Below are positions 7,952 through 15,811 of a stretch of 51,078 nt of DNA, in pieces. The stretch is from the NCBI GenBank assembly GCA_017456895.1, contig JAFTIN010000012.1, positions 1-51,078 on the forward strand, written 5' to 3'. Each line of letters begins with the position of its first letter. Positions within the stretch are counted from its first letter, which is position 1. The stretch comes from Clostridia bacterium. Lineage in GTDB: Bacteria > Bacillota > Clostridia > Oscillospirales > CAG-272. Both the position numbers and the translations under genes were made by a program. The notes under the pieces were generated by a model. That model made no database searches. It was given only the letters and a program-made list of their open reading frames with translations, and was not told where the DNA came from.

Positions 7952-8350
7952 CTAAATAAACAATCCGTCAAAGCGCAGATTTGCTATATAAATGTTATCC
8001 ATGCAGTCTAAATTGTAGTTTTTCTCCAAGAACTGCTCAAGCAAATCAACAAAGCAAACTATATGATCCTCAAACCTTTTCTTTTTTAATTTGTTTTTTC
8101 TTATACGCTTTTTTATTTCTTTGTGAAACGCCTTTGATTTAGTTAGAAACAACACGTTATATACGCCTTCGCTATTGGAGCACTCTATTCTTATCCTATA
8201 AAAATCATCAATAAAGAAATACTGTATCTCTATATATCCTTTGCCGGTATAGAGTGAATATTTAAATGATTCGGCAGTCTTATTTACAGATATATCCGTG
8301 ATATATTTGCTCAATCGGATATTAAGGTATTGTAATAAATCATCCATCAT
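7952..8350 (-). CDS. Hypothetical protein, duplicated island gene (132 aa)
   Basis: Unknown, soluble, about half charged, with a basic run (KKRIRKNKLKKKRFED). I place the start at ATG 8350, because AGGAGG lies at 8359-8364 with an eight-base gap; the longer frame from GTG 8386 has only a poorly spaced AAGG. The C-terminal part is duplicated exactly 1000 bp to the right (8961 onward) as a pseudogene. An orphan immunity or antitoxin-like role is inferred from the island context only. Confidence 0.7.
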   Translation of the reverse strand: MMDDLLQYLNIRLSKYITDISVNKTAESFKYSLYTGKGYIEIQYFFIDDFYRIRIECSNSEGVYNVLFLTKSKAFHKEIKKRIRKNKLKKKRFEDHIVCFVDLLEQFLEKNYNLDCMDNIYIANLRFDGLFI

Positions 8351-8410
8351 CAAAATATCCTCCTCGCTAAACTGAATATCCGCCACGCCTTGTGGAGTTT
8401 ATTTCCAATC

Positions 8411-8938
8411 TTATTTAATAAAATTAATTAACTTCTTTTTAGATATATCAAAATAATACGGACGTTCCCAAAACTTTCTTCTGCTTATTGGAATTTTATA
8501 TGTTTTAGACTCTTTGTTTTTTTCAGATATATGTAAACATAGAATGACATCATCATTCAAATTAAAGTTGTTTTCTACAAATTCGCTTAGTTTTGTTTCA
8601 TAACTCTTTGATATAATTATTTCTCTATTTCTCTTTTCAAAATATTTTATAACCTTTTTGATAATTATTTCAATATCTTCTTGATTAATCTGAGTTATGA
8701 ATTCAATATTTTGAAAGCACTTAGGACAGAAAAATACTTTATGAATAAATTCACATGGTCCCACCATTATTCCTCCATCTCCACCGGCATCAAAGTCATA
8801 ATATTTTGCTTCTTCTGATTTTTGAAATACAACTTTTCTATGTTTAACAATCGTTAATTTTCTGCCACATTTATAGCAAAAATGGTCTCTAAACTTAACT
8901 TTAAAGATGTTACCATAATTATACCAATGTTTATTCAT
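8411..8938 (-). CDS. Zinc-ribbon hypothetical protein (175 aa)
   Basis: Two CxxC pairs (CYKC at residues 21-24 and CPKC about 50 residues later) are spaced as in a zinc ribbon. The rest is a charged helical C-terminal domain. No other motif is recognisable. A GAGAGGA ribosome site lies a few bases before the ATG. The gene is bracketed by the intact gene 7952-8350 and the decayed copy of it, so it sits inside a duplicated segment. Island-like AT-rich codon use. Confidence 0.75.
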   Translation of the reverse strand: MNKHWYNYGNIFKVKFRDHFCYKCGRKLTIVKHRKVVFQKSEEAKYYDFDAGGDGGIMVGPCEFIHKVFFCPKCFQNIEFITQINQEDIEIIIKKVIKYFEKRNREIIISKSYETKLSEFVENNFNLNDDVILCLHISEKNKESKTYKIPISRRKFWERPYYFDISKKKLINFIK

Positions 8939-8954
8939 AACTCAATCCTCTCTA

Positions 8955-9123
8955 TTAAAACAATCCGTCAAAGCGAAGGTTTGCAATATAAATGTTATCC
9001 ATGCAGTCTAAATTATAGTTTTTCTCCAAGAACTGCTCAAGCAAATCAACAAAGTAAACGATATGATCCTCAAACCTTTTCTTTTTTAATTTATTCTTTC
9101 TTATACACTTTTTATTTACAGAT
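8955..9123 (-). pseudogene. Truncated duplicate of the gene at 7952-8350
   Basis: Nearly identical to 7961-8116 at a constant offset of 1000 bp. It keeps the C-terminal reading frame (KLKKKRFEDHIV through NLRFDGLF-stop) but lacks the N-terminal two thirds. At its right end the sequence jumps to TATTTACAGAT, which in the intact copy lies about 170 bp further on, so an internal deletion is followed by decay. No start codon or ribosome site remains. Confidence 0.85.
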
Positions 9124-9235
9124 GCTTGATATGTTATTGCGCTATAAAGTAAATCGTGGTTGTCAATTTACATCTCTTTGCTGCGCCAGGAGACGCCGGG
9201 CGCAGTCTCGTTTAATCTGTTTTTTTATTGATTGT

Positions 9236-9276
9236 TTTTTTGCTTGTTGATATTTTTCTTCTATTCAGTCAGAGTA
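9236..9276 (-). pseudogene. Remnant of a second copy of the 6689-7339 gene end
   Basis: About 41 bases match the last codons of the 6689-7339 gene (6703-6746) with few changes; the tryptophan codon TGG has become TGA. The left end of the gene at 9261-9947 is read through this remnant in another frame. Confidence 0.7.
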
Positions 9277-9947
9277 ATTTTATAATCACTCAAAATGATT
9301 AATCTTTGTAAATCACAATCATATGCGATAAATATACATTCATATTGGCCACTTAATGGGGAAATGTTATATGCATTACTTGTAATATTATAGAATACGA
9401 AATATTCAAAAACTTCAGATTCATATTGAATATCCAATGGTAACAAACTGTTAATTTCAGGTTTTATTTCTTTTTGCCACAATTGATTATTTTCAATTTC
9501 TTGCTCGAACACATCTTTACTTTCGTCACTAATAATTTTTATATAGCTTATATTGTATAAATCTAATTTATTTGTTGCTACCTTAATATCATCAGGAATT
9601 TCAAAATTGATTTTTTCTTCAATAATTGATATCTCATTAACATCGTATGAAACGGCACTATTAAAAACAAATCTATACGAACCAAAAATTATTAGCAATG
9701 GTAAGCAAATAAATGAAACAATAAAATTCTTTTTGTATTTTTGCGTGCTATTTTTAAGTTTGAACCCAATTAAAATCGATAAAATTCCTATTGGAATGAA
9801 TAACAGCATCACCCAAGAATATCTTACTATCCCCGCAACACCAAATATATCCGCTTCACCAATCATACTTGCGAGCGAAAAAGAAACTATTGGAGAGATT
9901 AAAGTTGTCCAGAACAATATATTACCTAAAATTCTTTTTTTCTCCAT
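9261..9947 (-). CDS. Membrane protein with extracytoplasmic domain (228 aa)
   Basis: Three membrane helices (residues about 8-28, 42-62, 75-93) are followed by a soluble domain of about 130 residues, beta-rich at its end. Function unknown. The ATG follows an AAAGGGACA ribosome site. The final codons (ITLTE-stop) lie inside the remnant at 9236-9276 and are read out of frame relative to the original gene there, so the native C-terminus was probably lost or altered by recombination. It is the first full gene downstream of the RHS-like stub and likely uses the promoter at 10204-10232. Confidence 0.75.
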   Translation of the reverse strand: MEKKRILGNILFWTTLISPIVSFSLASMIGEADIFGVAGIVRYSWVMLLFIPIGILSILIGFKLKNSTQKYKKNFIVSFICLPLLIIFGSYRFVFNSAVSYDVNEISIIEEKINFEIPDDIKVATNKLDLYNISYIKIISDESKDVFEQEIENNQLWQKEIKPEINSLLPLDIQYESEVFEYFVFYNITSNAYNISPLSGQYECIFIAYDCDLQRLIILSDYKITLTE

Positions 9948-10038
9948 ATTCTTGTCCCTTTCTATTAAGTTGGTTGTAATCCCGGAACAGGATTAGGATC
10001 ACCTGTTGTAACAAACTTATTTTTGATAATAGGATAGG

Positions 10039-10173
10039 TCAGTTGTACACTAAGGATACACCGAGACCGCCTAAGGTATCACCAAATGAAAACAAAGGGA
10101 GCTCATAAAAATAGTTTGAACATGGAAGGTCTATACGAAGTTGTCCGGGATTGAATTTTTTTACGTAAGCCAT
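10039..10173 (-). pseudogene. 44-codon stub of an RHS/YD-repeat protein N-terminus
   Basis: Starts with a perfect AGGAGG site and ATG at 10173 and ends at TGA 10039-10041. The peptide (FNPGQLRIDLP, then LPLFSFGDTLGGLGVSLVYN) resembles the opening of RHS-repeat polymorphic toxins from Clostridia, where FGxTLGGLGxSLxYN leads into the first repeats. That comparison is from memory. After the stop, a +1 frame stays open for about 25 codons (PIIKNKFVTTGDPNPVPGLQPT-stop) up to the ribosome site of the next gene. I infer a deletion removed nearly the whole toxin, leaving its start and perhaps its last codons. A functional 44-aa peptide cannot be excluded. Confidence 0.6.
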
Positions 10174-10203
10174 AATTATTCCTCCTTTTCAGCTTCTACT
10201 AAA

Positions 10204-10232
10204 ATTCTACCACAAATTTGTGAATAATTCAA
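10204..10232 (-). promoter_or_regulatory. SigA promoter of the toxin-remnant island
   Basis: On the minus strand, TTGAAT (10227-10232), 17 bases, then TAGAAT (10204-10209). It points into the RHS-like stub and the genes behind it. Confidence 0.65.
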
Positions 10233-10323
10233 TTATTTACCACATATATTAACACTCTTTTCATCGTGTTTTTCTCCATTTTTCTCGCGGGAAAAAGTTA
10301 TAGTTAAAATATTTATAGATTTA

Positions 10324-10352
10324 TTGACTACGCCTTTAATTTATGGTATAAT
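10324..10352 (+). promoter_or_regulatory. SigA promoter of alaS
   Basis: TTGACT (10324-10329), a 17-base spacer and a perfect TATAAT (10347-10352). The leader would be only about 40 bases, so there is no room for a T-box. Confidence 0.85.
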
Positions 10353-10398
10353 ACTATGTTGGTAAATAATATTTGACTATATATGGAGGATATTCACT

Positions 10399-13020
10399 AT
10401 GAAGTGGACATCACTTAACGATCTGAGAGAAAAGTACCTCTCCTTCTTTGAGAGCAAGGGACACTTAAGACTCCCGAGCTTTTCCCTCGTGCCTAACAAC
10501 GACAAATCACTCCTGCTCATAAACTCCGGTATGGCGCCGATGAAGAAATTCTTCACCGGTGAGGAGATCCCTCCCCGTAACCGCGTGTGCACCTGCCAGA
10601 AGTGTATAAGAACACCCGACCTCGACAGAGTGGGACACACCGCACGCCACGGCACCTACTTTGAGATGTTAGGTAACTTCTCCTTTGGAGACTACTTCAA
10701 GGACGAGGCTATTCCGTGGGCGTGGGAGTTCCTCACAGAGTGTCTCGAGATCCCGGCAGACCTGCTCTGGCCGTCTGTCTACGAGTTTGACGACGAGGCC
10801 TACGCACTCTGGAGAGACAAGATCGGCGTACCCGAGGAGCACATAGTAAAGCTCGGCAAGGCCGACAACTTCTGGGAGCACGGCTCCGGTCCCTGCGGCC
10901 CCTGCTCCGAGATCTACTTTGACAGAGGACTGAAGTACGGCTGCGGCTCACCCGACTGTAAGCCCGGCTGTGACTGTGACAGATTCATGGAGATCTGGAA
11001 CAACGTGTTCTCCCAGTTTAACAACGACGGCAAGGGTAACTACACCGAGCTTAAGCAGAAAAATATCGACACGGGTATGGGCCTTGAGCGTCTTGCCTGC
11101 GTAATGCAGGGTGTGGACAACCTCTTTGAGGTAGACACGGTAAGACACCTTCTCGACACCGTGTGCAAGATCGCCGGCAAGGAGTACGGCAAGGATCTGA
11201 AGACCGATATCTCCATCCGTGTCGTCACCGACCACGTGAGGAGCGCGACCTTTATGATCTCGGACGGCGTTATCCCCTCCAACGAGGGACGCGGCTACGT
11301 TCTCAGAAGAATTCTCCGTCGCGCAAGCCGCCACGGCAAGCTCCTCGGCATCAACAGAATGTTCCTAAGGGAGCTCTCCGAGATAGTCATCTCGCAGAAT
11401 GAGGGCGCGTACCCCGAGCTCCGCACCAAGTACGACTATATCCTCAAAGTTATTGTCCTCGAGGAGGAGAGATTCAACGCTACTATTGACGCAGGTCTCG
11501 GTATTCTCTCCGGAGTTATTGAATCCGCGCTCGAGAAGGGTGAGAAGGTCATCTCCGGTGAGGACGCCTTCAAGCTCTATGACACCTTCGGCTTCCCCGT
11601 TGACCTCACACGCGAGATCGCGGAGGAGAAGGGTCTCACAATTGATGACGAAGCCTTCACCCTCCTTATGAAGGAGCAGAAGGACAGAGCGAGAGCGGCA
11701 AGAGGTAACGTCTCCGGCTGGTCCGACTCATCTAAGTCCCTCTTAAAGAACCTCCCCGCGACCGAGTTCCTTGGATATACCGAAACCGCCTGCAACGCGA
11801 AGGTGCTCTCTATCTTCGTTGACAACGAGGCGGTGGACACGGTATCCGAGGGAGAGTGCACCGTCGTAACCGACAAGACCGTATTCTACGGTGAAGGCGG
11901 CGGTCAGGTAGGCGACACCGGTGTTATTACAGTAGGTGACACTACCCTCACAGTTACCGATACCAAGAAGACCGACGGTATCTATCTGCACGTATGTCAG
12001 GTAGAAAACGGTTCTATAAAGCTCGGGGACGAAGTCGAGCTCGTAATAGATGCCACACGCCGCGCGGCTATAAAGGGCAATCACTCATCCGCTCACCTTT
12101 TGCAGGCGGCGCTCCGTACCGTTCTCGGTACTCACGTTGAGCAGGCCGGCTCCTACGTTGACGAGCACAGAGTGCGCTTTGACTTCACCCACCTTGCGGC
12201 ATTAACAAAGGAAGAGATCGCCGCTGTTGAAATGCTCGTAAATACCAATATACTTAAGGCTGAGTCCTGCTCCACCACCGTGACCGACATAGACTCGGCA
12301 AGAAAGATGGGCGCTATGGCTCTCTTTGGAGAGAAGTACGGCTCGACCGTAAGAGTAGTTAAGATAGGCTCGTCCTCCACCGAGCTCTGCGGCGGTACTC
12401 ACGTATCCAACACCGGCGAGATCGGTCTGTTCAAGGTGATCTCGGAAAGCTCGGTTGCCGCAGGTGTGAGAAGAATTGAGGGTACTACCGGTCTCGGAGT
12501 ACTCACCCTCCTTGCAGAAAAGGATTCTCTCATCACAGACTGCGCAAAGGAGCTCAAGGCACAGAACCCCGCGACCATAGCGCAGAAGGCACAGTCGCTC
12601 CAGAACGAGATCAAGGACGTGAAGAAGGAGCTCGAGAGCGCTAACGCAAGACTTGCAGAGATCAAGACCGAGAGTCTGCTCTCCTCTATCAAGACAGTAG
12701 GCAAGTTCAAGCTCCTTGTAGCTAAGGTAGAGATGAAGCCCGACGCGGCAAGAGGCCTTTGCGACACCGTCAAGTCCAAGTACTCCGACGCAGTAGCCGT
12801 ATTTGCTGCCATCAACGACGGTAAGCTCAACTTTGTAGCATCTGCAGGCGCTGACGCCGTTAAGTCCGGCGCGCACGCAGGTAACATTCTCCGCGAGATC
12901 TCCGCTATCACCGGCGGTAAGGGCGGCGGACGTCCCGACAGCGCGATGAGCGGCGGCCGCGATCTCGATAAGGTCGACGAGGCACTCGCGAGAGTTGAGG
13001 AAATTCTCACATCAATTTAA
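10399..13020 (+). CDS. alaS: Alanyl-tRNA synthetase
   Basis: Charges tRNA-Ala in the cytosol. The 873-residue length is normal. The class II catalytic core occupies about residues 1-250 (motif 2 region HTARHGTYFEMLGNFSFGDY near 80-98). The editing domain carries the zinc-binding set His562, His566, Cys664 and His668 (HSSAH and CGGTH). A coiled-coil and C-Ala domain end in a glycine-rich GGKGGGRPDSAMSGG stretch. GGAGG precedes the ATG and a perfect SigA promoter sits 47 bases upstream. The gene is monocistronic, closed by a strong bidirectional terminator. Confidence 0.98.
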   Translation: MKWTSLNDLREKYLSFFESKGHLRLPSFSLVPNNDKSLLLINSGMAPMKKFFTGEEIPPRNRVCTCQKCIRTPDLDRVGHTARHGTYFEMLGNFSFGDYFKDEAIPWAWEFLTECLEIPADLLWPSVYEFDDEAYALWRDKIGVPEEHIVKLGKADNFWEHGSGPCGPCSEIYFDRGLKYGCGSPDCKPGCDCDRFMEIWNNVFSQFNNDGKGNYTELKQKNIDTGMGLERLACVMQGVDNLFEVDTVRHLLDTVCKIAGKEYGKDLKTDISIRVVTDHVRSATFMISDGVIPSNEGRGYVLRRILRRASRHGKLLGINRMFLRELSEIVISQNEGAYPELRTKYDYILKVIVLEEERFNATIDAGLGILSGVIESALEKGEKVISGEDAFKLYDTFGFPVDLTREIAEEKGLTIDDEAFTLLMKEQKDRARAARGNVSGWSDSSKSLLKNLPATEFLGYTETACNAKVLSIFVDNEAVDTVSEGECTVVTDKTVFYGEGGGQVGDTGVITVGDTTLTVTDTKKTDGIYLHVCQVENGSIKLGDEVELVIDATRRAAIKGNHSSAHLLQAALRTVLGTHVEQAGSYVDEHRVRFDFTHLAALTKEEIAAVEMLVNTNILKAESCSTTVTDIDSARKMGAMALFGEKYGSTVRVVKIGSSSTELCGGTHVSNTGEIGLFKVISESSVAAGVRRIEGTTGLGVLTLLAEKDSLITDCAKELKAQNPATIAQKAQSLQNEIKDVKKELESANARLAEIKTESLLSSIKTVGKFKLLVAKVEMKPDAARGLCDTVKSKYSDAVAVFAAINDGKLNFVASAGADAVKSGAHAGNILREISAITGGKGGGRPDSAMSGGRDLDKVDEALARVEEILTSI

Positions 13021-13037
13021 GTCTTTAAATAAAATAA

Positions 13038-13070
13038 AACACCAAGAATTGTTTACATTCTTGGTGTTTT
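13038..13070. terminator. Bidirectional terminator, alaS and the gene at 13087
   Basis: Stem AACACCAAGAAT/ATTCTTGGTGTT with a 7-base loop, A-rich on the left and T-rich on the right, so it can end transcripts from both sides. Confidence 0.85.
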
Positions 13071-13086
13071 TTATTATTCTTTCGTA

Positions 13087-13464
13087 TTAATTAAACAAAC
13101 CAATCATTCCGGCGATAAGCGAAAACGCGCTGAACACAAAGCCCATGATTCCAAGCACTATACCCATGATCGAGTACTTCTCAAAGAATCCGAGATTGTG
13201 CCTTGAGATAAGGGCGGTGATGACCGCGCCCACAGCAAACACGAAGCCGACGTAATAGAACGGGCAAAGGGCAAGCGAGAGAATTCCCGCAGCAAAGGAT
13301 ATGACCGACCAGATAAGACTGCGCGACTTGATAGCAAGGGGCAACTCATAATATTCCTCGGACTCGTTGCTTGCCGCCTTTTCGGGTTCAAACTCATCAA
13401 GCTCTTCCTCAGAGCCGTCACCGAGAAGACGCGCTTCATAGTCATTATTAAATCCGTTATTCAT
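13087..13464 (-). CDS. Small membrane protein, DUF4190-like (125 aa)
   Basis: The first 45 residues are acidic and hydrophilic (a run of Glu/Asp/Ser). They are followed by three closely packed membrane helices (about 50-72, 74-90 and 98-123) with the short loops and Gly-rich helices typical of DUF4190-like proteins of Firmicutes. That assignment is by resemblance only. AGGAGGGG lies before the ATG. It is divergent from spoVAC and convergent with alaS, so it is a single-gene unit. Confidence 0.8.
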   Translation of the reverse strand: MNNGFNNDYEARLLGDGSEEELDEFEPEKAASNESEEYYELPLAIKSRSLIWSVISFAAGILSLALCPFYYVGFVFAVGAVITALISRHNLGFFEKYSIMGIVLGIMGFVFSAFSLIAGMIGLFN

Positions 13465-13523
13465 TTTTCCCCTCCTTTATCTTCTTTTCTTTATTTTATC
13501 ATACATTTTTCGAAAAATCAACC

Positions 13524-13552
13524 GAATAAGTAATAAAATCTGACAAATAATA
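13524..13552 (+). promoter_or_regulatory. Possible SigG-type promoter of spoVAC
   Basis: GAATA (13524-13528), 17 bases, then AATAATA (13546-13552), similar to the forespore SigG consensus. The start site would fall almost on the ribosome site, which weakens the call. Confidence 0.35.
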
Positions 13553-13571
13553 AAGAAAAAGGAGATATAAT

Positions 13572-14024
13572 ATGGATATTTACTCTCTTGAAGGTAAAAA
13601 AGAAATAATAAAAAGATATTCTCCGAAGACGAGAATCCTGAGAAATTCTGTTTTCGCCTTTATTTTCGGCGGTCTGATCTGCCTTTCTGCCGAGCTTTTG
13701 CGCTATCTTTATTTATGGCTTAATATCGAGGAAAAGGACGCTCTGTCTCTTGTCGGCGTAACCCTTATTTTCATCGCCTCTTTGCTTACCGCCCTCGGTC
13801 TTTTCGACCGTATAGCCCGCTACTCGGGCGCGGGTACTTTAGTACCTATAACCGGCTTTTCAAACTCCGTTACCTCACAGGCTCTTGATGCAAGGAGCGA
13901 GGGACTCGTTATGGGGTTGGGAGCAAAGATATTTACCGTCTCGGGACCGGTTATTTTATGGGGTATAGCCTCGGGAGTTCTGTACGGAATTATTTACTAT
14001 ATATATTTATATATAATAAGGTAG
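13572..14024 (+). CDS. spoVAC: Stage V sporulation protein AC
   Basis: Integral membrane component of the SpoVA complex that moves calcium-dipicolinate into the forespore and out during germination. The 150 residues fit the family: a short cytosolic head (SLEGKKEIIKRYSPK), hydrophobic helices, the conserved loop SGAGTLVPITGFSNSVTSQAL and then ARSEGLVMGLGAKIF. AAAGGAG lies upstream of the ATG. First gene of spoVAC-AD-AE; a forespore promoter would be expected. Confidence 0.95.
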   Translation: MDIYSLEGKKEIIKRYSPKTRILRNSVFAFIFGGLICLSAELLRYLYLWLNIEEKDALSLVGVTLIFIASLLTALGLFDRIARYSGAGTLVPITGFSNSVTSQALDARSEGLVMGLGAKIFTVSGPVILWGIASGVLYGIIYYIYLYIIR

Positions 14025-14205
14025 AAAAGGGCCTTTGTTTTTTCTCTTTTTTACACCTTTCTTTTTCTTTGTTTTTTCGCTTTATTCTCTATACTTTTGT
14101 ATATATTTATTCTCATTTTCAGTAAAGAATTATTTATTATTTTTGCAAACAAGGATTGGCAGAGAAAGAGCAAAATTTAAATTAACAAAGGTTTACATTC
14201 AAATA

Positions 14206-15228
14206 ATGAAAAGAATTAAAATACTAAACACGCCCCCGCGTTTTATATCCTACTCCGCAGTGGGCGGACGCGAGGAGAAGCGCGGGCCTCTCGGCGATGC
14301 CTTCGACCTATGTGACGAGAGTGACTCCTTCGGTCAAAAGACGTGGGAAATGGCAGAGGGCGAGATGGGAAGATGCGCGCTTAATTTGGCTTTGTCAAAG
14401 TGTAATATGTCTCACGACAATATTGAGCTGCTCGTCGCAGGAGACCTGCAAAATCAATGCGTCGCTACCTCTGTCAGTCTCGGCTCCTTTGGAGCTCCGT
14501 TTCTCGGTATATACGGCGCGTGCTCGACCTGTACGGAGGCTCTTCTTATACTCTCATCAATGATTGAGTCCGGCGCGGTCAGTACCGGCGCGTGTGTCAC
14601 CACCTCTCACAATTCCGCGGCGGAAAGGCAGTTCCGCACCCCTCTCGAATACGGAGGACAACGCTCGCCTTCTGCGCAGTGGACATCAACGGCTGCGGGC
14701 TCATTTATACTGACTGGTGATCCATCCTTGCTCTCGGCCTCAAAATACGGCGCGGTCAGTATTTCGGATTTTATGATAGGCAGGATAGTAGACGGAGCCA
14801 CCTCGGATGCCACTAATATGGGAGCGGCTATGTCCTTTGCGGCGGCGCAGAGCATTATCGAATACTTTAAAGAAAGCGATATGAAGACGCGCGACTTTGA
14901 CCTCATAGTCACGGGCGATCTCGGTAAGGTAGGCTCTGATATTCTCAGAGCTATACTCGACGAAAGACTTCCCTCTGCCTCGAGCCGTCATCTTGACTGT
15001 GGCACCCTTCTTTACAATCCTAAACGTCAGGACGTCCACGCCGGCGCCTCCGGGTGCGGTACCTCCGCCTCCGTGCTCTCGAGCTACCTCCTGCCAAGGC
15101 TTGAGGAAGGAGAACTGCGTGACGTTCTGTTTCTCTCGACAGGAGCTCTAATGTCTCCTTCCTCGGTCCTGCAGGGCAACACCATCAAGGGGATCGCTCC
15201 GGTGATACACCTGCACTCTGATGCCTGA
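14206..15228 (+). CDS. spoVAD: Stage V sporulation protein AD
   Basis: Soluble, thiolase-fold protein of the SpoVA complex that binds dipicolinic acid at the inner spore membrane. The 340-residue length from ATG 14206 matches the family, and the conserved stretches ETDS-like ESDSFGQKTWEMAE, GACSTC, SHNSAAERQFRTP and GCGTSASVLSSY are present. The frame is open for 57 more codons upstream, but that part is a T-rich tract giving an implausible Phe-rich peptide, so I reject it. The ribosome site is weak (AAAGG 14 bases before the ATG). A 181-base gap separates it from spoVAC. Confidence 0.93.
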   Translation: MKRIKILNTPPRFISYSAVGGREEKRGPLGDAFDLCDESDSFGQKTWEMAEGEMGRCALNLALSKCNMSHDNIELLVAGDLQNQCVATSVSLGSFGAPFLGIYGACSTCTEALLILSSMIESGAVSTGACVTTSHNSAAERQFRTPLEYGGQRSPSAQWTSTAAGSFILTGDPSLLSASKYGAVSISDFMIGRIVDGATSDATNMGAAMSFAAAQSIIEYFKESDMKTRDFDLIVTGDLGKVGSDILRAILDERLPSASSRHLDCGTLLYNPKRQDVHAGASGCGTSASVLSSYLLPRLEEGELRDVLFLSTGALMSPSSVLQGNTIKGIAPVIHLHSDA

Positions 15229-15257
15229 TTATTTCACAAATTAAGTTAGGAGGCGTT

Positions 15258-15629
15258 ATGCCGGATTATTTAAACCTTTTTCTTGTGTTCCTGATGGGAG
15301 GTTTTCTCTCTCTTATCGCGCAGATACTTATAGATCTTACGCGCCTCACCCCGGCGCGCATACTCGTCGCGTACGTGTGCTCGGGTGTGTTTCTGTATGC
15401 CACAGGCGCATACGACACCTTATATAAGATATTCGGCGCAGGAGTAGCTACCCCTCTTATCGGCTTTGGCGCGGCTATAGGCAGAGGAGTGAGGGAGGCT
15501 ATCGAGAAAAACGGAGCTATAGGTATACTCTCCGGCGGTCTTTCCGCCACGGCGACGGGTATTACCGCGGCTCTGATATTCGCCCTTTTCTTCTCTCTTT
15601 TTACAAAAGGCGGGGCAAAAAGAATGTAA
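15258..15629 (+). CDS. spoVAE: Stage V sporulation protein AE (SpoVAEb type)
   Basis: Membrane protein of the dipicolinate channel. 123 residues with helices at about 6-25, 32-50, 58-75 and 95-117, and the conserved YKIFGAGVATPLIGFGAAIGRG region. AGGAGG sits six bases before the ATG. Third gene of the operon and closed by a terminator, so this operon is the minimal C-D-E set seen in Clostridia, without spoVAA/AB. Confidence 0.93.
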   Translation: MPDYLNLFLVFLMGGFLSLIAQILIDLTRLTPARILVAYVCSGVFLYATGAYDTLYKIFGAGVATPLIGFGAAIGRGVREAIEKNGAIGILSGGLSATATGITAALIFALFFSLFTKGGAKRM

Positions 15630-15646
15630 ATTAATGTTTATATAAT

Positions 15647-15684
15647 AAAAAGACCGATTTTTTTATAAATTCTCGGTCTTTTTT
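15647..15684 (+). terminator. Terminator of the spoVA operon
   Basis: AAAAGACCGA/TCGGTCTTTT stem followed by a T-run, just ahead of the dnaA promoter. Confidence 0.8.
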
Positions 15685-15685
15685 C

Positions 15686-15714
15686 TTGCATTTTAAATAT
15701 TTATATGTTATAAT
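15686..15714 (+). promoter_or_regulatory. SigA promoter of dnaA
   Basis: TTGCAT (15686-15691), 17 bases, TATAAT (15709-15714). The roughly 90-base leader holds a GC-rich hairpin (CGCGTG 15740-15745 with CACGCG 15770-15775). I see no good DnaA box in it. Confidence 0.75.
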
Positions 15715-15811
15715 AGGAGCACACAGTTATAATTATACGCGCGTGTCGTGTAATTATTAGGCGTACCCGCACGCGGTGTGCCATACAGTTTAAATGAAAG
15801 GATGACGAAAA

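Noticed and set aside
10353-10398. T-box leader for alaS
   Set aside because: The consensus promoter leaves only about 40 bases of leader.
14035-14205. N-terminal extension of SpoVAD by 57 codons
   Set aside because: The extra part comes from a T-rich tract, gives a Phe-rich peptide, has no ribosome site and is absent from the family.
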